Positions 1 through 8,183 of a stretch of DNA of 20,386 bases are shown here, piece after piece (within the stretch, counting starts at the first letter, position 1; every line of letters begins with the position of its first letter). The notes under the pieces are model-generated. The model saw only the letters and a list, made by a program, of their open reading frames with translations, made no database searches and was not told the origin of the DNA. Both the position numbers and the translations under genes were made by a program. The DNA comes from an uncultured Porphyromonadaceae bacterium (GTDB lineage Bacteria; Bacteroidota; Bacteroidia; Bacteroidales; Muribaculaceae), in NCBI GenBank assembly GCA_905202215.1, contig CAJKRG010000056.1, forward strand, positions 1 to 20,386, written 5' to 3'.

Positions 1-11
1 TAGTCTGTTTA

Positions 12-54
12 GACAATAAAAAGAGACTGCCCAAACTTGTTAGACAGTCTCTTT
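12..54 (-). terminator. Rho-independent terminator after the M16 protease gene
   Basis: A perfect 10-bp stem (20-29 with 45-54, AAAGAGACTG/CAGTCTCTTT) lies just past the protease stop codon. Read on the minus strand it is followed by a T-rich stretch (TTTATTG). The plus-strand side is also followed by a pyrimidine-rich run (CTTTCTTT), so it could serve a converging transcript from the left as well. Confidence 0.75.
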
Positions 55-76
55 CTTTGAGATAAAATTCTGAAGA

Positions 77-2932
77 TTATTCTGCCACTTCCTCCATGCC
101 TTCGGGGTTGAGGAGCACCACGCGATAGTTATTCTGCTTGAGAAGGTCGGTCATGAAAGCCTTGACATCGGCAAGAGTTATCGAGTTGTAGGTTTCGATA
201 GTGTTAACGAAGGTCTGCACACCGTTAATCTGAGTAGCGGCAATGCTTCCGGCCCAGTCGCTGTTTTCCTTGAGGTCTTCGCCGGCCTGCTTCACACAGT
301 ATTCAATTACGGGCTTGAGTTCATCTTCGGTCACATTCTCTTTCATTGACTCGATGATATTGTAGATTTCCTCAAGAACCTGATCGCGCATTTCGGGCTT
401 CATCGGGAATGCGATCTGGAATGTCACGTTGCTGAGTCCCGAACGAGACAAAGCTCCGTTGGCACCGAGAGAATATGTAGCGCCCATTTCCTCGCGGATC
501 TTGTTGAGAAGACGCTTCGAGATAATTTGTGCGGAAACCGAAGCGAGAGCCTTGTTTTTGGCGGTATAAGGCATTGTGCCGCCAAAACCAATGAAAGCAT
601 ATGTCTGCGGAGTCTGCATCTTGGTAGAGAATACATCTGTTCCACTGCCGGTGACAAGTTCAAAATCGGCATTTGCAGCTATCTCTTTCGACAGTTTCTT
701 TGCATCGGCGGGGAGAGTTGCGATATATTGTTCCATCAGAGGAACGAATGTGGCGGGGTCGACAGCGCCTACGAATACAAATGTATAATCGGCGGCGTTC
801 GAGAGCATTTCGCGCACAATCTTCACGATAGCCTCGCGGTCGGCTGCCTTGATGTCGTCGACAGTAAGCATATGTTTGGCCGGAGCCTTGAAGAGAGTAT
901 TGAGAAGATTTTTCTGGAACTGGAATTCCGGAGTAGCCTCCTGATTGGCCAGAATACCGGCGACGGCACCACGGGTAGCGTCGAATTCCTTCTCATCGAG
1001 GTTAAGACCGGTGAAATAACCGTAGATAAGTTCCATGAGCGTGGGGAGATCTTTCACTGTAGTGCGGCCCTCGACATTACGTGTATAGTTGTCGAAGCTG
1101 AAAGAGACACCGGCCTGCTTGCCCTGGGTATATTTCTGGATATCCGAATTGGTATAGGCGTTGATACCGTACTCCATCGGGAGATTAGTCATGTAGCGGA
1201 TGCTTGCGGCAAGATTCTGGTCGAGAGTCGAGCCGGCCTTTCCTTTAGCTATCGCGCTCATCACGATCTCATTGGCCTTGAAGTCTGTGGTTTTCACGAT
1301 AACCTTCACGCCGTTCGACAGAGTATATTCGGTAGCACCCCATTCGGGGAGTTCTGCTGTTTTCTTCACCTTGCCGGGAGCGGGGAGAGCCGGAATGAGA
1401 GGATCGGTACGCATTTCGTCCTTATAGCCTTCAAGTTCCTCGTCCTCTACGCTCTCAAAGGCATTGGAGAACTGCTCTTCGGTCGGCAGAGCGAATCCCT
1501 CTTTCTCAGGAAGGAGAGCCAGAAGCACGCGGTTGTCGTCGATCACTATCTGTGGCAGATACTGGTTGATCATCTCGACGCCGATGAGATTCACGAAACT
1601 GTCGTACTGCTCTTTGGCATAAGCGATGCCGGGAGCGGGAATATTGTCGATGAAGAACTTGACATATTCCTGAGAATAGCTTTCGTTCTTACGGTCGTTG
1701 CGCTCCTCGTATGCCTTCTCGATGCGCGACATGAATTCCGCACGGGCACGCTCATACTCGCCGATAGTGAAACCCGTGCGGGCGGCACGGAGAAGCTCGC
1801 GGTATGCCTGGGTGAAAGCAGGAACGACGTCATTGTCTTTTGCCACGATCTCCATCGAAAGCGCGCCCTTGGTCTTGGCCAGGAAGAAATCGCCCACTTC
1901 GACCGATGCCGACGAATATTCGCAGGCAGGATCCTTTGCGAGATCCGAAAGACGGATATTGAGCATCTGGCAGATGACAGATGTGATATAGTTCATCTGA
2001 TAGTAAAGAGGCGTGTTGCGGTATGCGCGGGGCAGACGTGCATTATCGTTCTTGAACATCAGCAGCATGACGGCAGCCGACATTTCGGTGTCCTGTCCGA
2101 TAGCATAGATAGTGCCGGGGGTGTCGTCCACTTCGAGATATACGCGCTCCTTGGCATTTTCGGGCATTTTGATGGAAGAGAACATCTCTTTGATCTTTCC
2201 CTCTATATAGTCGGGATCGATGTCGCCCACAACGATGAGAGCCTGCTGGTCGGGACGGTACCATGTATGATAGTAATCGACGAGGGCCTTGGGTTCGAAA
2301 TTGTCGACAACATCCATGATGCCGATCGGCAGACGGTGACCATACTTGCTGTCGGGATAGACTGTCGGAAGAGCCTGCTCGATGATACGCATTGAACCCT
2401 TCATGGCCTGACGCCATTCCTCGTGGATCACACCTCGCTCGGCATCGATTTCGACCGGATCGAGAGTGAGTGCGCACGACCAGTCGTGAAGAATGAGAAG
2501 ACAGCTGTCCTGAACGGAAGTGCGCGCAACGGGAACATTCGAGATATTGTAGACAGTCTCGTCCACTCCGGTATAGGCATTGAGGTTATATCCGAACTTT
2601 ACACCGATAGATTCAAGCCAATTGATAAGATTCTTACCGGGAAAATTCTCGGTTCCGTTGAAGCACATGTGCTCGAGGAAGTGAGCCAGACCGCGCTGAT
2701 TATCCTCTTCAAGGATAGAGCCGACTTTCTGGGCGATATAGAAGTCTGCCTGACCTTTTGGATTGTCGTTGTGACGGATAAAATAGGTAAGACCATTCTC
2801 GAGTGTTCCGGTCCGCAGGGCCGAATCCATCGGAAGAGGAGGCAGCTGGCCGGGGGCCTGCGCTACCGCTGTGTTTGCGGAGCCGAAGAATACCGCAGCA
2901 GCGGCAATGACTCCTAATAGAAACTTTTTCAT
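77..2932 (-). CDS. Secreted M16 family zinc metallopeptidase (pitrilysin/insulinase-like, two-repeat form)
   Basis: This is a 951-residue protein with a classical signal peptide (MKKFLLGVIAAAAVFFGSA..., probable cleavage near residue 25), so it should act in the periplasm or at the outer membrane. The inverted zinc motif HFLEH is at residues 84-88. E165 lies 76 residues after the second His, the spacing of the third zinc ligand in M16 peptidases. The first half therefore looks catalytically competent. The second half starts near residue 535 (EYTLSNGVKVIV) and is the usual inactive M16 repeat that completes the clam-shell; the conserved Tyr-bearing segment GATYSLGANG lies near residue 825. Length fits the roughly 930-950-residue Bacteroidota M16 proteins. 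The substrate is unknown; the family generally degrades peptides. The gene is monocistronic, with its own terminator and a 276-bp upstream gap. The family assignment is very secure; the precise role is not. Confidence 0.96.
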   Translation of the reverse strand: MKKFLLGVIAAAAVFFGSANTAVAQAPGQLPPLPMDSALRTGTLENGLTYFIRHNDNPKGQADFYIAQKVGSILEEDNQRGLAHFLEHMCFNGTENFPGKNLINWLESIGVKFGYNLNAYTGVDETVYNISNVPVARTSVQDSCLLILHDWSCALTLDPVEIDAERGVIHEEWRQAMKGSMRIIEQALPTVYPDSKYGHRLPIGIMDVVDNFEPKALVDYYHTWYRPDQQALIVVGDIDPDYIEGKIKEMFSSIKMPENAKERVYLEVDDTPGTIYAIGQDTEMSAAVMLLMFKNDNARLPRAYRNTPLYYQMNYITSVICQMLNIRLSDLAKDPACEYSSASVEVGDFFLAKTKGALSMEIVAKDNDVVPAFTQAYRELLRAARTGFTIGEYERARAEFMSRIEKAYEERNDRKNESYSQEYVKFFIDNIPAPGIAYAKEQYDSFVNLIGVEMINQYLPQIVIDDNRVLLALLPEKEGFALPTEEQFSNAFESVEDEELEGYKDEMRTDPLIPALPAPGKVKKTAELPEWGATEYTLSNGVKVIVKTTDFKANEIVMSAIAKGKAGSTLDQNLAASIRYMTNLPMEYGINAYTNSDIQKYTQGKQAGVSFSFDNYTRNVEGRTTVKDLPTLMELIYGYFTGLNLDEKEFDATRGAVAGILANQEATPEFQFQKNLLNTLFKAPAKHMLTVDDIKAADREAIVKIVREMLSNAADYTFVFVGAVDPATFVPLMEQYIATLPADAKKLSKEIAANADFELVTGSGTDVFSTKMQTPQTYAFIGFGGTMPYTAKNKALASVSAQIISKRLLNKIREEMGATYSLGANGALSRSGLSNVTFQIAFPMKPEMRDQVLEEIYNIIESMKENVTEDELKPVIEYCVKQAGEDLKENSDWAGSIAATQINGVQTFVNTIETYNSITLADVKAFMTDLLKQNNYRVVLLNPEGMEEVAE

Positions 2933-3025
2933 TATATAATTGAATGTGATTGTTTCAATCTCTCTGCCTGCCGTTTTTTCATGAACAGTGCAGATAGTGG
3001 TTTCTTTGTTTTGCTAAATATGACG

Positions 3026-3033
3026 TAAAAATA
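3026..3033 (-). promoter_or_regulatory. Candidate -7 box for the M16 protease gene
   Basis: On the minus strand this reads TATTTTTA, 7 of 8 matches to the Bacteroidota -7 consensus TAnnTTTG. No convincing TTTG -33 box lies at the expected spacing. It would give a leader of about 85-90 nt. The assignment is weak. Confidence 0.25.
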
Positions 3034-3142
3034 GACGATTGCTTACTTTTAAAATGTTAATTAATATTAAATAAAGATCAATACTCATTCTATCACGCTT
3101 GCAGACATCTGATTAGCAAAACATCCACACAAAACCGATGTG

Positions 3143-3182
3143 AAAAGCCCCGTGAAACGTCGGCAAGACAGCTTCACGGAGC
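3143..3182 (-). terminator. Rho-independent terminator after the amylase gene
   Basis: Arms 3147-3156 and 3173-3182 form a 10-bp stem when read on the minus strand, with one G-U pair. The stem is followed directly by TTTT (3146-3143). It begins 27 bp past the stop codon of the upstream minus-strand gene. Confidence 0.7.
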
Positions 3183-3208
3183 ATTTCTTATTGGTTTTAA
3201 CTGAGATT

Positions 3209-5986
3209 TTATCGCATGGCGATCCGTGTGGAATTCCCGTCGACAGTGACAATGTAGACACCGGCAGGAAGACCGTCCATAGGCATCCGGCGGCCTGCGA
3301 GATCGTGCACTACGGCGCTGTCGTAGTCACCGGAAATGATTATGCGGCCGCCCTCAGCGACTATACGCACGTCGCTGCCGCCAAGAGGCACATCGTCGAT
3401 ACCGCTCATGTTGTCGGTGGTATAGACGGCGAAACAGTGCGGGGGCACCGACACGGTCAGATTCCGGCTCTTGACGGAAATCTGCGGTTCAAAACCCGGG
3501 GAGGCCCAGTGCAGACGCAGACGATCGACGCTTAGCGACGGTATATATATTTTCACATCGATGGGATCGCCCTCAGTCGCCGGATTGATAAACGCGAGGA
3601 TATATTTCTCGCCGTTGTCGATACGTATAGAGCTTTGTGTTGTGAACGTTTTCGAGAATACGGGCGCGAATCTCGCATCGGGACCGAAAAGTTCGGGATA
3701 GTCACGGCGCAACTGTATCATGGCCGTATACGTCTCCATAAGATAGTGGCGGTCGGGATCGTCGAGCCAGTTCCAGTCCACTATCTTCGGATCGGTATTG
3801 TTGCCGCCTTTGTCATTCTTGGTATTCTGGCTGTTGCCGAGTTCGCCGAACTGCCATACCATCTTCGGGCCTGGAGTGAGCAGCATCTGCACAGCCAGCG
3901 AGCCGAGGCGACGGTAGCTGTCGAGACTCTCGCCCTGTACTGCGGCGACTCCATAGGCGGCGTTCTTGTAAGCCATGCGCTGTTCGTCGTGGCTTTCGGC
4001 ATACGACACCGTAGAGAATGCCGGCCGGTTTCCGTAAGCTGTCGAAAGGAAGTTCATGAGATCGCAATCGGTGGAATAGCCCATCGTGAACTGGCACGAC
4101 GATTTATTGAGGTTGGCCCATTGTATCTCGCCGTCCTCACCCATGGCGATTTCCTCCTTGTCGCCGGCAAGATTCTCGTTGATATGGATACCGTCGGGTT
4201 TCACGGAGGTAATGACGCCGTGCAGGCGCTTCATACGGTCGATACGGCTCTGATTGTACTGGTCGGTGCCTCCGGCAGCCTTGTAGCTGTCGTTGTCGCC
4301 GAGCCCTTTCACGAGGTCGAAGCGATAACCGTCGACATTGTATGCCGTCATCCAGTATTTTATGGCATCGGTCCACTGCTGCTGCACAAGAGCATTGCCC
4401 TGATTCCAGTCGTTGAGCACACTGTATTCATGCGGCGCAGTCTGGTTGTAGAACGGATTGGAGGCGGCCGGATACATCATATACCAGGGATGAAGGCCGT
4501 CGCTCTGGTTGAATACAATGTCGAGAATCACGGCGATTCCCTGACGGTGACACTCGTCGATAAAGTCCTTGTAGTCGGTCGGCGAGCCATATGCCTTGTC
4601 GGGAGCCATATAGAAATTGGTGTTGTAGCCCCACGAATTATTGCCGTTGAACTCCATGATAGGCATCAGCTCAACCGCATTGAAGCCCATTGCCTTGATA
4701 TATGGAATCTTCTCGATGGCTTTGCGGACAGTGCCGTTGCCCTCGGCCACACCGTTGCTGCCGGTAAAGTCTCGGAAGAGCATTTCGTATATTATCAGAT
4801 TCTTGTGGTCGGGAATCTCGAAGGCGGCGAAATCATAGTTGTCCATATCGCCCCGATATACGGCGAGCATTACGCCCGTCACCTTGTCGACAGGATATTT
4901 AGGCATGTCGGGCCATACCGACGGATCGATGTAGCTGTCGTTATAACAGTCGAGAATAAGGTGTGCGTATGGATCGGCCACACGGTAGCGGCCGTCGACA
5001 ACATAGTAATAAGGGTACCACTGGTCATCGGCAAGACCCGCCACGGTAATCCAGAAATAGGAGTTGCCCTGATAGTCGTAGCGTTTCATCTGGTTGCGCT
5101 CATAGTAGGCATAATCATCCCACGACGGCACAAGCATTACCGAGCTCTTGCCCGGAGCGGCAAGACAGAATGTGACAGTACCGTCGGCATTCTTCACCGC
5201 TCCCATCTTAGGCACGCCGCCGGGATAAGGCTCCTGCTCCGACTGGCCCGGATAGGCCACATTGATGGTCTGGATGCGTGTCTCGCCGCCCGACACAGCC
5301 CTGGCCGTAACTTCGTAATCGCCCGAAGCCGTAAAGGTATAGTCGGCCGTCAGAGTCGTGACTCCTTTGGCTGAAGAAATGGTATTCCCGGCTACTGCTA
5401 TGCTGAGATCAGCCTCGCGGGTCGAATTGACTTTAAAGCGAATAGTAGTGGCACCCGAAAGAATCGTATTTTCGGGATCGCTGGTAAATTCGATCTGAAA
5501 TCCGGAGGCAAGCACGGGTATCCGGATATCGGACCCGTCGGATGTCTTGCCTTCTTTCTTGCCGTCGGCAGTACGGAATACCACTACAATCTCCTTCACG
5601 GTCTCGGAAGCGTCGGTGATGCCGAAATATGTGCGGATATCGCCTACTGTCAGGGCATATGTGTTGACCGATACCTTTGTGAGGCGGTTTTTGTCGGTAT
5701 TGGCAGTCTGACTGTTGCCCGATTCGGGCCACGGAGTCACAACATAACGCCAGTCGCCGGGGCCGGAACTTTTCGAAGTGATCACGCCTATGTGTGCATA
5801 GACATCAAAACCGGCGGCGAGGTTGGCCAGCCCCATGTTGCCGAGGGGCGAGTCGGCATGATAGGTCAGCACGACATCAGAACTCGCTTCCTGCAAGGGC
5901 GAGGGAGAGGTCGTGACAATCTGTGCTCCGGCGGGCGCGAAAGCGAGCAGAAGCATAGCGACGAACGCAAGGTAAAAGTTTTTCAT
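3209..5986 (-). CDS. Secreted GH13 alpha-amylase-family glycoside hydrolase with a C-terminal sorting-type tail
   Basis: This is a 925-residue protein with a signal peptide ending near AGA-Q (about residue 21). Residues about 25-245 form two beta-rich modules of unassigned family. Residues about 255-345 resemble the E-set/CBM48 module that precedes pullulanase-like GH13 domains. The (beta/alpha)8 barrel follows from about 395. GH13 motifs are visible: region I DIVFNQ (D489-Q494), region II GYRFD with nucleophile D557, region III with acid/base E604 (HINEN), and region IV SHD with D667. All three catalytic carboxylates are present, so an active alpha-glucan hydrolase is likely. The usual region I His is Gln here. 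The last ~60 residues (from about 864, SGIDDV) resemble type IX secretion C-terminal domains, including a ...LPAGVYIV... segment. Exact specificity (amylase, pullulanase, neopullulanase) cannot be told. No susC/D genes are adjacent. Confidence 0.93.
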   Translation of the reverse strand: MKNFYLAFVAMLLLAFAPAGAQIVTTSPSPLQEASSDVVLTYHADSPLGNMGLANLAAGFDVYAHIGVITSKSSGPGDWRYVVTPWPESGNSQTANTDKNRLTKVSVNTYALTVGDIRTYFGITDASETVKEIVVVFRTADGKKEGKTSDGSDIRIPVLASGFQIEFTSDPENTILSGATTIRFKVNSTREADLSIAVAGNTISSAKGVTTLTADYTFTASGDYEVTARAVSGGETRIQTINVAYPGQSEQEPYPGGVPKMGAVKNADGTVTFCLAAPGKSSVMLVPSWDDYAYYERNQMKRYDYQGNSYFWITVAGLADDQWYPYYYVVDGRYRVADPYAHLILDCYNDSYIDPSVWPDMPKYPVDKVTGVMLAVYRGDMDNYDFAAFEIPDHKNLIIYEMLFRDFTGSNGVAEGNGTVRKAIEKIPYIKAMGFNAVELMPIMEFNGNNSWGYNTNFYMAPDKAYGSPTDYKDFIDECHRQGIAVILDIVFNQSDGLHPWYMMYPAASNPFYNQTAPHEYSVLNDWNQGNALVQQQWTDAIKYWMTAYNVDGYRFDLVKGLGDNDSYKAAGGTDQYNQSRIDRMKRLHGVITSVKPDGIHINENLAGDKEEIAMGEDGEIQWANLNKSSCQFTMGYSTDCDLMNFLSTAYGNRPAFSTVSYAESHDEQRMAYKNAAYGVAAVQGESLDSYRRLGSLAVQMLLTPGPKMVWQFGELGNSQNTKNDKGGNNTDPKIVDWNWLDDPDRHYLMETYTAMIQLRRDYPELFGPDARFAPVFSKTFTTQSSIRIDNGEKYILAFINPATEGDPIDVKIYIPSLSVDRLRLHWASPGFEPQISVKSRNLTVSVPPHCFAVYTTDNMSGIDDVPLGGSDVRIVAEGGRIIISGDYDSAVVHDLAGRRMPMDGLPAGVYIVTVDGNSTRIAMR

Positions 5987-6054
5987 CGAAAGATAAAACG
6001 CTGTACGTAAGTATTATAAATCACTATTGGCATAATATTGCCTGTTCTCGGTTA

Positions 6055-6062
6055 CAAAAATA
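6055..6062 (-). promoter_or_regulatory. Candidate promoter -7 box for the amylase gene
   Basis: The minus strand reads TATTTTTG, a full match to TAnnTTTG, about 70 nt upstream of the amylase ATG. The -33 region (TTCT at 19 bp spacing) is a poor match to TTTG. It lies in the 162-bp divergent gap shared with the plus-strand HdeD-like gene. Confidence 0.45.
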
Positions 6063-6148
6063 ACAAATTCAGACCAATTGTAGAACACTGTAGCGACATG
6101 AATTGTTATAAAAGCATAAAAATGCAAACTACTTAACTTCTTTATGAT

Positions 6149-6697
6149 ATGAAATCCGTCAATCTCGAAAAATTCGGGCAGACCCGCTGGTGGTGGGCCG
6201 TGCTCGCTATCGGTATCCTGCTGGTAATCGCAGGCTTCGCTTATTGGTTCTGGCCCGAAATGGGTTTCGCTGTCGCAGCTCAGATCTTCGGATGGCTCCT
6301 TATTCTCGCCGGCGTCGTTCAGTTGTGTGTGGCGGCAGGCCCCAATCACCCCAAAGGCTGGGGCTGGTGGATCGCCGGAGGCGTGATCGATATGTTCATA
6401 GGCTTCATGCTCGTGCGTAGCGTCATCCTTTCTGAAATGGTGTTGCCCTATTTTCTGGCTATAATTTTCATCTTCTGGGGTCTGGAGGCATTTGTAAGTG
6501 CCGGAGCCGGACGCCGCGCCCGCTATTGGTGGCTCGGTATCATCAACGGCATTCTGCTCTGCCTCATCGGCTTTTTCTTTATCGAAGCCGGCTGGGTAAG
6601 CGACATGATGATGGTTTCCTTCCTCACCTCAATCGCCTTCATCTACTGGGGATGCACAATCGCCCTTGCCTCATATGAAATGAAACCGCGCGGATAA
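6149..6697 (+). CDS. HdeD/DUF308-like six-helix inner membrane protein
   Basis: This 182-residue, very hydrophobic protein has about six predicted membrane spans (roughly 14-34, 39-62, 71-92, 97-118, 127-146, 151-174). There is a positively charged loop GRRAR between spans 4 and 5. Repeated 'LLILAGVVQL' and 'IIFIFWGLEAFV' type segments, with short loops and Trp/Gly at helix ends, are typical of the HdeD/DUF308 family. E. coli HdeD, the namesake, is linked to acid resistance; no biochemical activity is established for most members. The gene starts at ATG after an AT-rich leader, is monocistronic, and ends at a strong terminator. Function in this organism is unknown; a stress-related membrane role is inference from the family. 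Confidence 0.85.
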   Translation: MKSVNLEKFGQTRWWWAVLAIGILLVIAGFAYWFWPEMGFAVAAQIFGWLLILAGVVQLCVAAGPNHPKGWGWWIAGGVIDMFIGFMLVRSVILSEMVLPYFLAIIFIFWGLEAFVSAGAGRRARYWWLGIINGILLCLIGFFFIEAGWVSDMMMVSFLTSIAFIYWGCTIALASYEMKPRG

Positions 6698-6720
6698 TCG
6701 CGCCCCCCTACTTCACACAA

Positions 6721-6765
6721 CCCGGAATCAAGGCACAATACCGGCGCCACTGATTCCGGGTTTCG
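6721..6765 (+). terminator. Rho-independent terminator after the HdeD-like gene
   Basis: A perfect 10-bp stem (6721-6730 CCCGGAATCA with 6751-6760 TGATTCCGGG) has a 20-nt loop and is followed by a short T run (TTTCGT). It lies 24 bp past the stop codon. Confidence 0.75.
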
Positions 6766-6842
6766 TATATGATAAATCATAAAAATGCTTAAAAGAAGGC
6801 CATTAACACTGGCTCCGGACACAAATTCCCGTCATTATGCCA

Positions 6843-6850
6843 TATCTTTG
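6843..6850 (+). promoter_or_regulatory. Candidate -7 box for the Trp-rich protein / OmpP1 unit
   Basis: TATCTTTG is a full match to TAnnTTTG, 120 bp upstream of the ATG at 6970. No TTTG box occurs 19-21 bp upstream, so support rests on the -7 element alone. Just downstream, 6850-6880 holds an imperfect dyad (TTGGC ... GCCGTCAA) that could be an operator or chance. Confidence 0.35.
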
Positions 6851-6969
6851 TTAAACTTTGGCGTAAAAGTGCCGTCAAATTATTGAACGCGCGCGACAGA
6901 ATGCAAAAAAGAGACTGCCGGCGCACAAAACCAGACTGACAAACGTTATAACACCATAAAGTTACAAAG

Positions 6970-8124
6970 ATGAAAAAGGTCACCCGAATTTTCTCCGTCC
7001 TGATAGCGTTGACGTGGCTTGCAGCTTCGTCGCCTGCCGCTTTTGCCCAGGATTACGACGATGATCTGTACTACTCTCCCTCCAAAGCAAAAAAAGAGGA
7101 GGCCAAACGCAAGAAAGAAGCCGCTGCCCGCCGGCAGCAGACAGACGTACAATATCAATACACACAACCGGCCGAATACGCCGGTTCGGATTCTTACACC
7201 GTATCAAGCTCACGGCCCCTCAATGTAGATGTCGACACCTACAACCGCCGCGGCTCATACACGGCGTCGGGACAGAAGTCTACCTCAGGCGAACTCGGCT
7301 CGACCGACTTCGCGAATACCCGCCGTATCGAACGATTCCACAACAGCGAAGTCGTGACCGAGACCGGCGACACCGCACTAATGCAATACTACTACTCGCA
7401 ACCGGAGGCTCAGCCTATAAATGTATATGTGGTCAACAACATCGACCCATGGAGCAACTGGGCCTATCGCCCGGCATGGCGCTGGCGTTTCGGAAATCCC
7501 TACTGGAGCATCGGCTGGGGATATGATCCCTGGTACGATTGGGCATGGGGCTACGACCCGTTCTGGGGGCCTTCGTGGGGATGGAACTGGGGATGGTCGT
7601 GGGGCTATCCGTCATGGGGCTGGGGGCCCGGATACTGGGGACCCGGATGGGGCCCTGGCTACTGGGGTCCGTCATATGGCGGCAGCTGGGGTTACAACCG
7701 ACCCGGAGCCAATCGGCCGCATGCGCCCTCCTATGGCAACGGAATGGCCGGCAACAGGCCGCATTCGCCAGCTTACGGCAATGTACGGCCCGGCGGTTCC
7801 AACCGTCCCGGCAATATGGGCCGTCCCTCCTACGGCACCGGACATAATTATCCCTCGCAGGGTGTACGGCCCTCTCAGGGTGGCAACAGCAACGGCAACT
7901 ATGCTCCCTCCAACAACAGCCGCCGCGGACGCAACAACAATAACAACGGCGTAAACCGCCAGAACAGCAACAACTACAACAATAACAACTATAATTCCAA
8001 CCGCAACAACTACAACAGCGGCAGCTCGTTCTCCCGTCCCGGTAACTCCGGTTTCGGTGGCGGAGGATTCGGAGGCGGCAGCCGTGGCGGCGGTGGCGGC
8101 GGTTCGCGCGGACGCGGACGCTAA
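6970..8124 (+). CDS. Secreted Trp/Gly/Tyr- and Asn/Arg-Gly-rich low-complexity protein of unknown function
   Basis: This 384-residue protein is not assigned to a named family. It has a signal peptide with probable cleavage at AFA-Q (26/27). Next is an acidic DYDDD patch, a Lys/Ala/Arg-rich charged helix (about 39-57), and a Thr/Ser-rich linker. Residues 161-240 contain 21 tryptophans among Gly, Pro and Tyr (YWGPGWGPGYWGP-type repeats). Residues about 245-300 carry NRPHAPSYGN-like repeats. Residues about 305-355 are Asn-rich, encoded by AAC/AAT triplets. The tail (about 359-384) is Gly-rich with RGG/RGR. It lies 59 bp upstream of the OmpP1/FadL-type gene with no terminator between, so the two are probably co-transcribed. 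A cell-surface or periplasmic location is inferred from the signal peptide. The RGG tail resembles nucleic-acid-binding tails by composition only. Confidence 0.85.
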   Translation: MKKVTRIFSVLIALTWLAASSPAAFAQDYDDDLYYSPSKAKKEEAKRKKEAAARRQQTDVQYQYTQPAEYAGSDSYTVSSSRPLNVDVDTYNRRGSYTASGQKSTSGELGSTDFANTRRIERFHNSEVVTETGDTALMQYYYSQPEAQPINVYVVNNIDPWSNWAYRPAWRWRFGNPYWSIGWGYDPWYDWAWGYDPFWGPSWGWNWGWSWGYPSWGWGPGYWGPGWGPGYWGPSYGGSWGYNRPGANRPHAPSYGNGMAGNRPHSPAYGNVRPGGSNRPGNMGRPSYGTGHNYPSQGVRPSQGGNSNGNYAPSNNSRRGRNNNNNGVNRQNSNNYNNNNYNSNRNNYNSGSSFSRPGNSGFGGGGFGGGSRGGGGGGSRGRGR

Positions 8125-8183
8125 GACACTTCTCCTCTCGTTCCCTCTATCTCTCCTCTTGCTTCTAAAAAACGTATTCGACT

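Noticed and set aside
527..2395. 622-codon open frame antisense to the M16 protease
   Set aside because: It mirrors the protease in its complementary frame, its translation (Cys/His/Ile-rich, no domain) is not protein-like, and the protease has clear catalytic motifs.
3635..5374. 579-codon open frame antisense to the amylase
   Set aside because: It is a shadow created by codon bias on the opposite strand; the sense frame has the GH13 motifs and a signal peptide.
6906..6920. AAAGAGACTGCC resembling the terminator arm at 20-31
   Set aside because: It is a single short match with no second arm and is probably coincidence.
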